24,150 nt of DNA from Dehalococcoidia bacterium (GTDB taxonomy: Bacteria; Chloroflexota; Dehalococcoidia; JACVQG01; JAHKAY01). The notes below the pieces were generated by a model. The model worked only from the letters and a program-made list of their open reading frames with translations. It was not told the DNA's origin and did not search any database. The stretch spans positions 1 through 24,150 of the forward strand of contig JASLQE010000311.1 in assembly GCA_030744635.1 (NCBI GenBank), read 5' to 3'. A program made the position numbers and the translations under genes. How positions within the stretch are numbered: position 1 is the stretch's first letter; every line of letters begins with the position of its first letter. This document shows positions 1 to 7,566 of this stretch, piece after piece.

Positions 1-986
1 CGGTGCGGGTGCTTGGTGGCCACGAGCCCGAGGATGTCACCGAGCCCCACATCTCCGCCAAGTGGTGCTCCTTCTGCCGGGACTGCCTGGCACAGGGGCT
101 ACTGGGCCGGTATGACTACCTGGACGGCATCACCATCGCCCAGTCCTGCTACCATATCCAGCAGACCTATGATAGCTGGGAGCGGCATATTCCCATCTCC
201 TTCAGCCACCATATATACATGCCCTCCCACATCCATAAGCCCAGTGCGCTGGAATGCCTGATTGCCGAGTTCCAGGACTTCAACGAACATTTGGAGCAGT
301 GGACGGGACAGGACATCACTCCCCAGGGCCTGCAGGAAGCTGTGGCCCTGGTGGACGAGAGCCGCCGCCTTATGAGACAGGTATATGACCGGCGCATGGG
401 TGATTGTCCCCCCGTCTCCGGCACCCAGGCCATGGAGATGGTGCTGGCCTCCCAGCTTATGGACAAGCGGGAGCATAACAAGCTGCTGAATGAGGCCCTG
501 GACGGCCTTGGCCCCGGGGGAGGTTGTGACGGTGAGGTGCGCCTGATGCTGCTAGGCAGCGAGAACGACGATGTGGACTTCGTCCGCATGGTGGAGGGGC
601 TGGGGTCTACCGTTGTGGTGGATGACCACTGCACTGGGGGGCGTTACTTCTGGAACCCGGTGGACACCGCTCAGGGTGACCTGCCGGAGGCGATTGCCCG
701 CCGCTATATAACCCGCCCCCCTTGTCCCCAGAAGGATGTGGGGGAGGAGAGGACACGGATAGGACACATCGTCTCCCTGGCACGCCAGTGGCAGGTACAG
801 GGGGCCATAATACTCCTTCAGAAGTTCTGCGACCCTCACGGCTTTGACATGCCTTCGGTGCAGAACGCCCTCCGGGAAATGGGGGTACAGACCCTGTTCC
901 TGGAGTCGGATGTGACACTGCCCGCCGGGCAGTTCCGCACCCGGGTGGAGGCCTTTCTGGAGACGATGCAGCTGGAAACGGTGTAG
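1..986 (+). CDS. 2-hydroxyacyl-CoA dehydratase / benzoyl-CoA reductase-type subunit (BcrC/HgdB family), 5' truncated by window edge
   Basis: About 327 residues are visible and the frame is open to the window edge. Family members run to roughly 380-430 residues, so the N-terminus is missing; the GTG at position 3 is probably internal. Visible family marks are a WCSFC motif (visible residues 21-25), a second Cys at 49 (QSCYH), the KFCDPHGFD motif near 274-282 and a closing FRTRVEAFLE helix. In this family three Cys per subunit typically hold a [4Fe-4S] cluster used for low-potential electron transfer to an acyl-CoA; C22/C25, C49 and C276 are the candidates here. The stop codon overlaps an AGGAGG ribosome site (985-990) serving the next gene, so the two are translated together as a probable heterodimer. 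The ATP-dependent activator (BcrAD/HgdC type) is not in the window. Benzoyl-CoA reductase and 2-hydroxyacyl-CoA dehydratase cannot be separated from sequence alone. Confidence 0.85.
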   Translation, partial: VRVLGGHEPEDVTEPHISAKWCSFCRDCLAQGLLGRYDYLDGITIAQSCYHIQQTYDSWERHIPISFSHHIYMPSHIHKPSALECLIAEFQDFNEHLEQWTGQDITPQGLQEAVALVDESRRLMRQVYDRRMGDCPPVSGTQAMEMVLASQLMDKREHNKLLNEALDGLGPGGGCDGEVRLMLLGSENDDVDFVRMVEGLGSTVVVDDHCTGGRYFWNPVDTAQGDLPEAIARRYITRPPCPQKDVGEERTRIGHIVSLARQWQVQGAIILLQKFCDPHGFDMPSVQNALREMGVQTLFLESDVTLPAGQFRTRVEAFLETMQLETV

Positions 987-995
987 GAGGAATCT

Positions 996-2336
996 ATGCC
1001 TACGATGACCCAATACCCCACGAAACGCATAGAATGTTGGGGACAGATGAAGGAGATACGCCGCCGGCACTTCCGCCACACCTGGGAGGCTCGGGAGAAG
1101 GGTGAGGTGGTCATTTTGGGGATATTCGAGTGGTTCCTATGCCTCTTCTCCGGCCTAGGGGACTTCGCCAATCCCTCCTATGGCCCCTACTACACCGTCC
1201 TCATGCGCAACCCTGACCAACTAACCAAGACCCTGGAGTATACAGAATCACTGGGCTTTACCAAGGATGTCTGCTCCTCCATGCGCTGTCACTTGGGCCA
1301 GCTCTATACCGGGCTCACCACCAAAAGCCCCCTGGGTGGGACACAGGTGCCAGACATCATCTTCCAGCCGTCCATCTGTCACTCTGTGGTAAAGACCGGT
1401 CAGTTAGCTCATGAGCACCTGGGCATCCCCTATTTTGACCTGGAGTTCCCTTTCAAGGACTCGCCGCAGACCCGTCGCTATCTTATGGCCCAGATGGAAG
1501 AGGCCATCGATTGGATGGAAAAGACGACCGGGCGGAAGTACGACGACCAGAAGTTCCTAGATGGACTGGCCTGCGAGTGGGAGTGCATGGTGCTGTGGGC
1601 ACGCATATGCGAGCTGAACCGGGCGATACCGGCACCGCTGGATATGAGAATGATGTGGTCGCTCCGCCTCCCCATCGTCACCTCCCGGCACCGTAGGGAA
1701 GCGGTGGAGTTCTACCGAACCCTGTTTGATGAGGTCAAAGAACGGGTGAAGGAGGGCATCTCCGCCAACGGCTGGGAGACGGCCCGCCTTATGTATGAGG
1801 GCGGCCCTCCCTTCTATGCTGTAAACATCTTCCGGGAGCCGGAGCCTTTTGGGGCGGTGTTTGTGGGTGGGGAAGCAGCCTTTGTCACCATGGCTGCCTG
1901 GGATATCAATGAAGAAGATGGCTCCTGGAAGCCGGCCCAAACTCCCACCGAGCGGGGTATTGAAATCAGGACCCGCCGGCAGGGGATGGAGTCCCTGATA
2001 GAGCTCTATCTGAAGTACTACCCGATGCTGCGCTGGCTGGGGCTGCAGAACAAACCCCTGGAGCATGTAAGGCGTGCCCAGGACTGGGGTGCCCAGGGGG
2101 TGGTCTTCCACCTGGACCGGGGGTGTCGGGCGCTGGGGGCGGGTATGGAGGAGGCCAAGCTGACCGTGCAACAGGCGGGCTTCCCCACAGCCATGTACGA
2201 GTCCAGCATGTGTGACCCTCGGGACCTGGATCGGGAGAGGGTGAGCGACATGCTGGAATCCTTCTTTGAGAGTCTGGGGTTGTCCAAAATAGACCGCCAT
2301 GATGGGGATGGCAATGGGCGGGGCGATGCAAAGTAA
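996..2336 (+). CDS. 2-hydroxyacyl-CoA dehydratase / benzoyl-CoA reductase-type subunit (BcrB/HgdA-like partner)
   Basis: This 446-residue protein is the second subunit of the dehydratase/reductase pair. The ATG lies 5 nt after a perfect AGGAGG that overlaps the stop of the preceding subunit. Candidate [4Fe-4S] ligands are C93 and C98 (DVCSSMRCH), C128 (QPSICHS) and C377 (DRGCRALG). The middle carries the helix-rich stretch typical of the family (WMEKTTGRKYDD, about 173-184), and the C-terminal domain contains the YESSMCDPRDLD segment (401-412), close to the family's usual substrate/cluster-binding loop. It would form a cytoplasmic heterodimer with the upstream product and accept electrons from a separate ATP-driven activase not seen here. 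The 3' end overlaps the next gene, a family III CoA-transferase, by 11 nt or more. That arrangement suggests acyl-CoA dehydratase systems such as FldBC/FldA or HadBC/HadA, although a ring reductase remains possible. Confidence 0.85.
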   Translation: MPTMTQYPTKRIECWGQMKEIRRRHFRHTWEAREKGEVVILGIFEWFLCLFSGLGDFANPSYGPYYTVLMRNPDQLTKTLEYTESLGFTKDVCSSMRCHLGQLYTGLTTKSPLGGTQVPDIIFQPSICHSVVKTGQLAHEHLGIPYFDLEFPFKDSPQTRRYLMAQMEEAIDWMEKTTGRKYDDQKFLDGLACEWECMVLWARICELNRAIPAPLDMRMMWSLRLPIVTSRHRREAVEFYRTLFDEVKERVKEGISANGWETARLMYEGGPPFYAVNIFREPEPFGAVFVGGEAAFVTMAAWDINEEDGSWKPAQTPTERGIEIRTRRQGMESLIELYLKYYPMLRWLGLQNKPLEHVRRAQDWGAQGVVFHLDRGCRALGAGMEEAKLTVQQAGFPTAMYESSMCDPRDLDRERVSDMLESFFESLGLSKIDRHDGDGNGRGDAK

Positions 2337-3537
2337 GCTGAAAGGACCGTTTGACGGCGTTCGTATTATTGACCTTAGCCGCACCCTGGCCGGGGCGCAG
2401 GCCGCCGGCGTGCTGGGTGACCTGGGTGCCGAGGTCATTATGGTGGAGAACAAGGCCAAGGCTGAGGGAGGTGTCTCTCCCCGTGGCCTGGCCGGTACCA
2501 TCGTCAACGGCATAGACGGCCGCTACAACTTCCAGTCCCGCAACCGGATGAGTGTGGCCATAGATATGGAAAGTCCCCAGGGTAAAGAGGTTTTCTATGA
2601 CCTGGTGTGGGTCTCGGATGGCCTGGTGGAAAACTACCGCCCCGGGGTCACCGAGAGGAAAGGGCTGGACTACGCCACCCTGAGCCGCATCAACCCCCGC
2701 CTGGTTTATTGCTCCATCAGCGGGTTCGGCCAGACTGGCCCCTACCGGCGCCGGGCGGGCTGGGACCTTATCGGCCAGGCGGCCAGCGGGCTGATGAGCG
2801 TGGTGGGTGAGCCGGGGCGACCGCCCGCGGTAGTGGGTTTTCCCATCATAGATACCTGTACCGGTATGAACGCCGCTCAGGCCCTCATGGCGGGGCTTTT
2901 TCACCAACAGCGCACCGGGGAGGGGCAGTGGGTGCAGACCTCCCTTCTGGAGACCGGCCTGGCCCTGTCCTCATATTTCCCCACCATGTACTTCGCCGGC
3001 GGTGAAGTCCCGGAGCCAACCGGTAGCTCCCTACCGGTGCTGGCTGTGAACGGCGCTTTCCGTACCAGCGACGGCTTTGTCATGACCGGTGTCATCAACG
3101 AGCGGCAGTGGGTGGGGTTGTGTCGGGCTATCGGTCAACCGGAGCTGGCTGATGACCCGCGCTACTGTACCGAGGAGGACCGTTTTGAGAACCAGCCGGA
3201 GCTGCTGTCCCTGATTCGGGAGGTGTTCCTTACCCGGACCACGGACGAATGGGTGGAGGCCCTTAACGCCGAAGATGTGGGTGCGGCCCCGGTGAACACC
3301 CTGGACAAGGCGCTGGCAGACCCCCAGGTGGCCGACCTGGGCATGGTGGTGGAGACCGAGGGGGTGGAGGGTCGCCAGGTGAAGATGATAGCCGCCCCGT
3401 ACCATTTCTCGGCCTTCCCTGTGCTGGACTACCAACGGGCACCCCATGCCGGGGAGCATACCCATAGGGTGCTAACCTCCGTACTGAACTACTCCAAGTC
3501 CAGAGTAGCGGAGTTAGAGCGGCAGCGGGTGGTGTAG
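2326..3537 (+). CDS. CaiB/BaiF family III CoA-transferase
   Basis: The product moves CoA between carboxylic acids, or is a close relative of such enzymes. Four in-frame ATGs are possible (2299, 2308, 2314, 2326). I choose 2326, giving 403 residues starting MQSKLKGPFDGVRIIDLSR, because the family fold begins a few residues before GVRIIDL and this start leaves only an 11-nt overlap with the upstream gene. Family marks are DLGAEVIMVE, the ENYRPGV segment, SGFGQTGPY and the RTGEGQWVQTSLLE stretch. The Asp in FPIIDTCTGM (residue 176 from the chosen start) occupies the position of the catalytic Asp of formyl-CoA transferase. Tight coupling to the dehydratase pair implies it loads CoA onto, or removes it from, the same substrate. 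The substrate cannot be read from the sequence. Confidence 0.88.
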   Translation: MQSKLKGPFDGVRIIDLSRTLAGAQAAGVLGDLGAEVIMVENKAKAEGGVSPRGLAGTIVNGIDGRYNFQSRNRMSVAIDMESPQGKEVFYDLVWVSDGLVENYRPGVTERKGLDYATLSRINPRLVYCSISGFGQTGPYRRRAGWDLIGQAASGLMSVVGEPGRPPAVVGFPIIDTCTGMNAAQALMAGLFHQQRTGEGQWVQTSLLETGLALSSYFPTMYFAGGEVPEPTGSSLPVLAVNGAFRTSDGFVMTGVINERQWVGLCRAIGQPELADDPRYCTEEDRFENQPELLSLIREVFLTRTTDEWVEALNAEDVGAAPVNTLDKALADPQVADLGMVVETEGVEGRQVKMIAAPYHFSAFPVLDYQRAPHAGEHTHRVLTSVLNYSKSRVAELERQRVV

Positions 3538-3573
3538 AGCAGGACCAAGGCCCGCAAGCGTTGTAATCCGTTC

Positions 3574-3603
3574 TTTACAAGTCAGGCTCAGCTAAAGTAA
3601 TGT
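3574..3603 (+). promoter_or_regulatory. Possible weak promoter for hisS-rph in the 161-nt gap
   Basis: The gap 3538-3698 holds no gene. TTTACA (3574-3579) matches the -35 consensus at 5 of 6 bases and is followed after 18 nt by TAATGT (3598-3603), a poor -10. A 6-bp AT-rich inverted repeat (3561-3566 with 3575-3580) overlaps it. No T-box signature or U-tract terminator was seen. This is weak evidence; hisS could also be read through from upstream. Confidence 0.22.
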
Positions 3604-3698
3604 TAGGTGAAGCTCTCGTGATGCCCAGGCCAAGGAGACGCTATTGTACCTGCCCCGGGAAATAAAGCTGCTATTTGTGGCGCAAGCCGTGACCCCTG

Positions 3699-4961
3699 AT
3701 GGCGACCTTTAAGGCTCCCCGCGGCACGGCGGATGCTCTGCCCCCGGACCAGCCCTACTGGGAGTTCGTGCGGCGGCAGGGGGAGGCCATCTGCCGGCGC
3801 TACGGGTACCGCCGCATCGATACACCTGTTTTTGAGGAGGCCGGTGTGTTCATACGCACCATCGGCCAGGACACGGACATCGTTGAGAAGGAGATGTACC
3901 TGTTCAAGGACAGGGGCGGCAAGGAGATGTCCCTGAAGCCGGAGGGCACCGCTTCCGTATGTCGGGCCTATCTGGAGCACGGTATGTCCAGCCTGCCCCA
4001 GCCGGTGCGCCTCTACTATCTGAGCCCCGTCTTTCGCTATGAGAGGCCCCAGGCCGGACGGCTCCGCCAGCACCATCAGCTGGGGGCGGAGGCCCTGGGG
4101 GAGCTGGACCCGGCCCTGGACGCCGAGATAATTGACCTGGCCTGGCGGTTTTACCTCTCCCTGGGCCTGCAGGGGCTGTCCATCCAGGTGAACAGCCTGG
4201 GGTGCCTGAAGTGCCGCCCCGCTTACCGGCAGGCGTTGGTGGCCTACTTCGCCTCCCGGCTGGGCGAGATGTGCCCTGATTGCCGCTCCCGGTTTGACCG
4301 CAACCCCCTGCGGCTGCTGGACTGCAAGAACGCAGCCTGCATAGCAGTGGGTGACGAGGCCCCCCGTAGCACGGACCACCTGTGCCTGGAGTGCGGCCAG
4401 CACTTTGCCTCCGTGGTGCGCTATTTGAACCTGTGGGAGCTAACCTACAACCTGGACCACCGCCTAGTGCGGGGGCTGGACTATTACACCCGCACCGTTT
4501 TTGAGATACAACCGCCGGAGGGAGGCTCTCAGAGCACCATCGGTGGTGGGGGCCGCTACGACGACCTGATGGAGGAGTTGGGGGGACGGCCCACGCCGGG
4601 GGTGGGCTTCGCCACCGGACTGGAACGCATCGTAAGCAACCTGCAGCGCCAGGGTATCGCTCTCCCGGCGGCACTGGGGCCGCGGGTCTATGTGTGCTAT
4701 CTGGAGGAGGCCAGGGACGAGGCCTTCCGGCTGCTGGCGGAGCTACGCCACGGTGGTGTGGAGGCGGTGGCCGCCGTGGGGGGGCGCAGCCTCAAGTCCC
4801 AGCTACGCCAGGCTGATGCCCAGGGCATGTCCCGGGCCATCATTCTGGGCGGTGATGAGCTCAAGAGCGGCTGCCCCATGGTGCGGGATATGAGCAACGG
4901 CCAGCAGCAGTCCATCCCCACGGGCCAGTTGACAGCTTTTCTTAAAGGGCTTTCTGGATAG
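3699..4961 (+). CDS. hisS: Histidyl-tRNA synthetase, class II
   Basis: This 420-residue cytoplasmic enzyme charges tRNA-His with histidine, and its length is normal for the bacterial form. The start MATFKAPRGTADALPP is the usual family N-terminus. Class II motif 2 is FRYERPQAGRLRQHHQLG (112-129), the histidine-specific loop is RGLDYYTRTVFE (258-269), the IGGGGRYDDL loop follows at 281-290, and motif 3 is GVGFATGLER (301-310). The insertion domain contains the common CPDCRSRFDRNPLRLLDCK stretch. The anticodon-binding domain fills the C-terminus (from about 325). Within motif 2 the more common RQFHQ reads RQHHQ, a mild variant. There is no strong ribosome site before the ATG. It is followed 38 nt later by rph on the same strand. 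The neighbouring catabolic genes show no functional link to it. Confidence 0.97.
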   Translation: MATFKAPRGTADALPPDQPYWEFVRRQGEAICRRYGYRRIDTPVFEEAGVFIRTIGQDTDIVEKEMYLFKDRGGKEMSLKPEGTASVCRAYLEHGMSSLPQPVRLYYLSPVFRYERPQAGRLRQHHQLGAEALGELDPALDAEIIDLAWRFYLSLGLQGLSIQVNSLGCLKCRPAYRQALVAYFASRLGEMCPDCRSRFDRNPLRLLDCKNAACIAVGDEAPRSTDHLCLECGQHFASVVRYLNLWELTYNLDHRLVRGLDYYTRTVFEIQPPEGGSQSTIGGGGRYDDLMEELGGRPTPGVGFATGLERIVSNLQRQGIALPAALGPRVYVCYLEEARDEAFRLLAELRHGGVEAVAAVGGRSLKSQLRQADAQGMSRAIILGGDELKSGCPMVRDMSNGQQQSIPTGQLTAFLKGLSG

Positions 4962-4999
4962 GCTTTGATGATGGCTTTCCTCCACCGAAAAGGAGTTAG

Positions 5000-5713
5000 A
5001 TGCTCCGTATAGATGGCCGTAGCGGCGATGAGCTGCGCCCGGTGAAGATTACCCCCGGCTTTCTCTCCTTCGCCGAAGGCTCGGTGCTCATAGAGATGGG
5101 CCTTACCCGTGTGATATGTACCGTATCCGTGCAGGAGAGGGTTCCGTCCTTTATTGTCAGGGGCAGCGGAAGGGGATGGGTCACCGCTGAATACGGTATG
5201 CTACCCCGTGCCACCCACACCCGCAACAACCGGGGGATGTCGCCACGGTCGCAGGAGATACAGCGGCTCATCGGGCGCTCCTTGAGGGCGGTGGTGGATA
5301 TGAAGGCACTGGGTGAGATGACCCTGGCGGTGGACTGCGATGTCATCCAGGCCGACGGCGGCACCCGCTGTGCCTCCATCACCGGCGCCTATGTGGCACT
5401 CTATCAGGCGATACAGGGTATGCTGCGCACGGGTTTCCTTAAAGGCTCCCCTCTTCGCGGGTCGGTGGCGGCGGTGAGCGTGGGGGTGGTGGCGGGGGAG
5501 CCGTTGCTGGACCTGTGCTACGACGAGGACTCCCGTGCTGATGTGGACTTCAACATTGTAATGACCAACCAGGGGGACATGGTAGAGGTCCAGGGCACCG
5601 CCGAGGGCCGCCCCTTCCCCAAGATCACCCTGGACTCCCTGCTGTCCCTGGCGGGGAAGGGCATAAACGAGCTTCTCCAGACGCAGCGGGTGGCTATTGA
5701 GGGGCTGAAGTGA
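5000..5713 (+). CDS. rph: Ribonuclease PH
   Basis: This 237-residue enzyme is a phosphate-dependent 3'-to-5' exoribonuclease that trims tRNA 3' ends; the length is standard. The start MLRIDGRSGDELRPVKI is the family N-terminus, and AGGAG (4991-4995) stands 4 nt before the ATG. Key segments are GWVTAEYGMLPRATHTR (59-75), SQEIQRLIGRSLRAV (84-98, phosphate-binding region), ADGGTRCASITGAY (118-131; Thr is more usual where C124 stands) and the acidic metal site YDEDSRADVDFN (174-185). In many bacteria rph is followed by the dITP/XTP pyrophosphatase gene, but here it is followed by a convergent gene. It is probably co-transcribed with hisS. Confidence 0.96.
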   Translation: MLRIDGRSGDELRPVKITPGFLSFAEGSVLIEMGLTRVICTVSVQERVPSFIVRGSGRGWVTAEYGMLPRATHTRNNRGMSPRSQEIQRLIGRSLRAVVDMKALGEMTLAVDCDVIQADGGTRCASITGAYVALYQAIQGMLRTGFLKGSPLRGSVAAVSVGVVAGEPLLDLCYDEDSRADVDFNIVMTNQGDMVEVQGTAEGRPFPKITLDSLLSLAGKGINELLQTQRVAIEGLK

Positions 5714-5793
5714 AAGGCGCTATGCTTTCCGCCCGGACTTCTTCAGGGAGGATGGAGGCAACAGTCCCTTCATTGGTGTTGGGGTGCTGGCAA

Positions 5794-5816
5794 GGCTATA
5801 CTGCGGGAGTATAGTC
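5794..5816. terminator. Stem-loop between convergent genes, no U-tract
   Basis: CTATACT (5796-5802) pairs with AGTATAG (5808-5814) around a GCGGG loop; a G-U and a G-C pair extend the stem to 9 bp. It lies between the end of rph and the end of the molybdoenzyme gene, touching the latter's stop codon. Neither strand has a U-run after the stem. It may stop or protect both convergent transcripts, but it is not a textbook intrinsic terminator. Confidence 0.4.
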
Positions 5817-7335
5817 AGCTAACGGGCGGAATGATGCGGATCGGCACAAGGTCGTAACCGGTTGCGCCGTCCGGGGATGGGCGGTGCCTCTCCTCGGTCT
5901 GTAGCTCTCCGTCGCCGTCGGCCGCCCGAACAAGCAGGTCGTGGCGGCCGGGGGTGGGGTGCCAATCCCGTAGCCACAGCACCCAGGTGTAGGGGGACAG
6001 GGCCTCCTTCACCTCAGCGGGCAACCAGGTCTCCCCATAGTCGGTGCTGACCTCTACCCGGGAGATACCCCGGCTGCCGGCAAATGCTATTCCACCTATA
6101 GCTGAAGCGTTCTCCTTGGCTTGTTCCCCGGGGTGGGGCAGGTCTATGCGGGAGCTGGTGTTTATGACCGCATCATCGCTCCACCCCCGCTGCTGCCAGT
6201 AGCCCTTGAAGTCGTAGTCCACCACTTCCACGCGCTTGAGCCACTTGACATTCTTCATACCGTAAATGTTGGGTACCAGTGCGCGCAGTGGGAAGCCGTG
6301 GGTAGAGGTGAGCGGCTCTCCGTTCATGTGATATGCCAGCAGCGTGCCCAGCTCCTGGGCCTTCTTTAGGGGAAAGCTATCGGAGTAGTCATCATCACCG
6401 GTTAGCACCACCTTGGTTGCCCCAGGTCTGACGCCGGCCCTGGCCAGGAAGTCGGCCAAGCGCACTCCTCTCCACAGGGCGGTGCCCATCAGGTCGCCCC
6501 CCACCTCGTTGCTGATGCACATCAGGGTGAGGTACTGCTCGGTGCTGGGCAGCTCCAGCATCTCCTGGTAGCTGAGTGTCAGGGGTCGCTCCACCAGGCC
6601 TGTGACCTCCAGGTTCCACTGGGCTTCATTGACATCCGGGTCAAGGAAGTTTTTGGAGACAGCGTAGAAGTCCTCGGTTGGGGTTATCTCCGGAGTCAGA
6701 CCCCCGTTACCGGGCCAGGGTATGCGGGCGAGTGTCCACAGCCACCGTCCCAAGACCGCGGCCGCAGCGACGGCTGCTACGCCCGTTGCCAGGCGCAGGA
6801 CCAGGCGACGCCTCCCCCGGTCCGGCGGGGCCTCCTCATAGGAAGGCAATGTGTGTGGGGGGGTCGCAAACGCCTCCAGCAATATCACATATGAGGCCGC
6901 CACGAGCAGCCAGAGCAGGGAATGCAGGACGGCACCGGCGGGGGCGGAGACCCCGAAAAGGCCCTGGCCCAGGACGGGCAGCAGCACCATCACCGCTGCC
7001 AGCCAGAGCGCCAGGCCCATAACCAGGGGGAACTTCCATCCGGGGCCGGGGCGGCGCAGACGGCCGGTAGCCAGTCCCACTACTCCTCCGCCCACTATCC
7101 ACCCCGCGGCAATCATGGTGAGCACAAGGGGCCGGGTGGCTTCTTGGAACATGCCGATGATGATGGAGGTTATCACCGGAGGCAATAGGACTGTGGCCAT
7201 CTCCTGGATGAGCTGGGGTGGTGAGGGTACCCCCAGCAAGAGGCCCAGGGCCACGGATAGCAGGCCAGCCGCTGCGTTGGCGAACGCCCCAGCTATAAAA
7301 GCTCGCAGGTAGCTGTATTTGATTCCTTGTAGCAC
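5815..7335 (-). CDS. Membrane-anchored molybdopterin-dependent oxidoreductase, sulfite oxidase family
   Basis: This 506-residue protein starts at GTG. Residues 1-160 form a hydrophobic domain with about five membrane helices (near 10-36, 47-61, 70-91, 101-123, 131-154). A further hydrophobic segment at 178-199 is preceded by a twin-arginine-like GRRRLVL (174-180). The oxidoreductase domain (about 215-400) carries LTLMCISNEVGGDLMGTALW (269-288). C273 is the only cysteine in the whole protein and sits exactly where the family places its molybdenum-ligating Cys. A C-terminal Ig-like dimerisation-type domain follows (GISRVEVSTDYGETWLPAEV, 423-442). The catalytic domain is presumably outside the membrane. 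The substrate is unknown: sulfite or another S- or N-oxide is typical of the superfamily, but sequence does not settle it. It diverges from the racemase-like gene at 7567. There is no ribosome site before the GTG. Confidence 0.87.
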   Translation of the reverse strand: MLQGIKYSYLRAFIAGAFANAAAGLLSVALGLLLGVPSPPQLIQEMATVLLPPVITSIIIGMFQEATRPLVLTMIAAGWIVGGGVVGLATGRLRRPGPGWKFPLVMGLALWLAAVMVLLPVLGQGLFGVSAPAGAVLHSLLWLLVAASYVILLEAFATPPHTLPSYEEAPPDRGRRRLVLRLATGVAAVAAAAVLGRWLWTLARIPWPGNGGLTPEITPTEDFYAVSKNFLDPDVNEAQWNLEVTGLVERPLTLSYQEMLELPSTEQYLTLMCISNEVGGDLMGTALWRGVRLADFLARAGVRPGATKVVLTGDDDYSDSFPLKKAQELGTLLAYHMNGEPLTSTHGFPLRALVPNIYGMKNVKWLKRVEVVDYDFKGYWQQRGWSDDAVINTSSRIDLPHPGEQAKENASAIGGIAFAGSRGISRVEVSTDYGETWLPAEVKEALSPYTWVLWLRDWHPTPGRHDLLVRAADGDGELQTEERHRPSPDGATGYDLVPIRIIPPVS

Positions 7336-7341
7336 ATAATA

Positions 7342-7350
7342 ATTATATCA
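7342..7350 (-). promoter_or_regulatory. Extended -10 promoter of the molybdoenzyme gene; transcript probably leaderless
   Basis: On the minus strand this reads TGATATAAT: a perfect TATAAT (7347-7342) with the TG of an extended -10 one base upstream. No -35 is visible. The expected start of transcription, 6-7 nt beyond, falls at or within a base or two of the GTG start codon at 7335, and nothing resembling a Shine-Dalgarno lies in between. The divergent gap 7336-7566 also holds a 10-bp perfect palindrome CAGATATCTG (7441-7450) of unknown role. Confidence 0.6.
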
Positions 7351-7566
7351 AATTGGCTCGTTGTGAGGCCTTGTATAGTGTACTAGACATAAAGGCACAA
7401 GTCCCGGATATCAGGACTGTAACAGAGGGTTGGCCCCTTGCAGATATCTGGTCAGTATATTGCTGGGATGGCGATTAGGCTTTACCGCTCCGGCCCTGGG
7501 TGTTAGAGTGTGTGCAGGTTGTGAGGAGGGGCACGGATATATTACCTGCGAAGGGGGAACCGTACG

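Noticed and set aside
1557..2907. Long minus-strand open frames opposite the dehydratase and CoA-transferase genes
   Set aside because: They are antisense shadows of well-supported genes in GC-rich DNA, with Pro/His/Gly-rich sequences and no recognisable family.
3538..3698. T-box leader or tRNA upstream of hisS
   Set aside because: No T-box consensus, specifier loop, terminator U-run or tRNA T-loop sequence could be found in the gap.
3603..4674. Minus-strand open frames opposite hisS
   Set aside because: They lie wholly antisense to an unambiguous hisS and show low-complexity composition.
7351..7379. Plus-strand promoter for the racemase-like gene (TATAGT at 7374-7379)
   Set aside because: No acceptable -35 at normal spacing and no extended -10; other TATATT boxes nearer the gene also lack partners.
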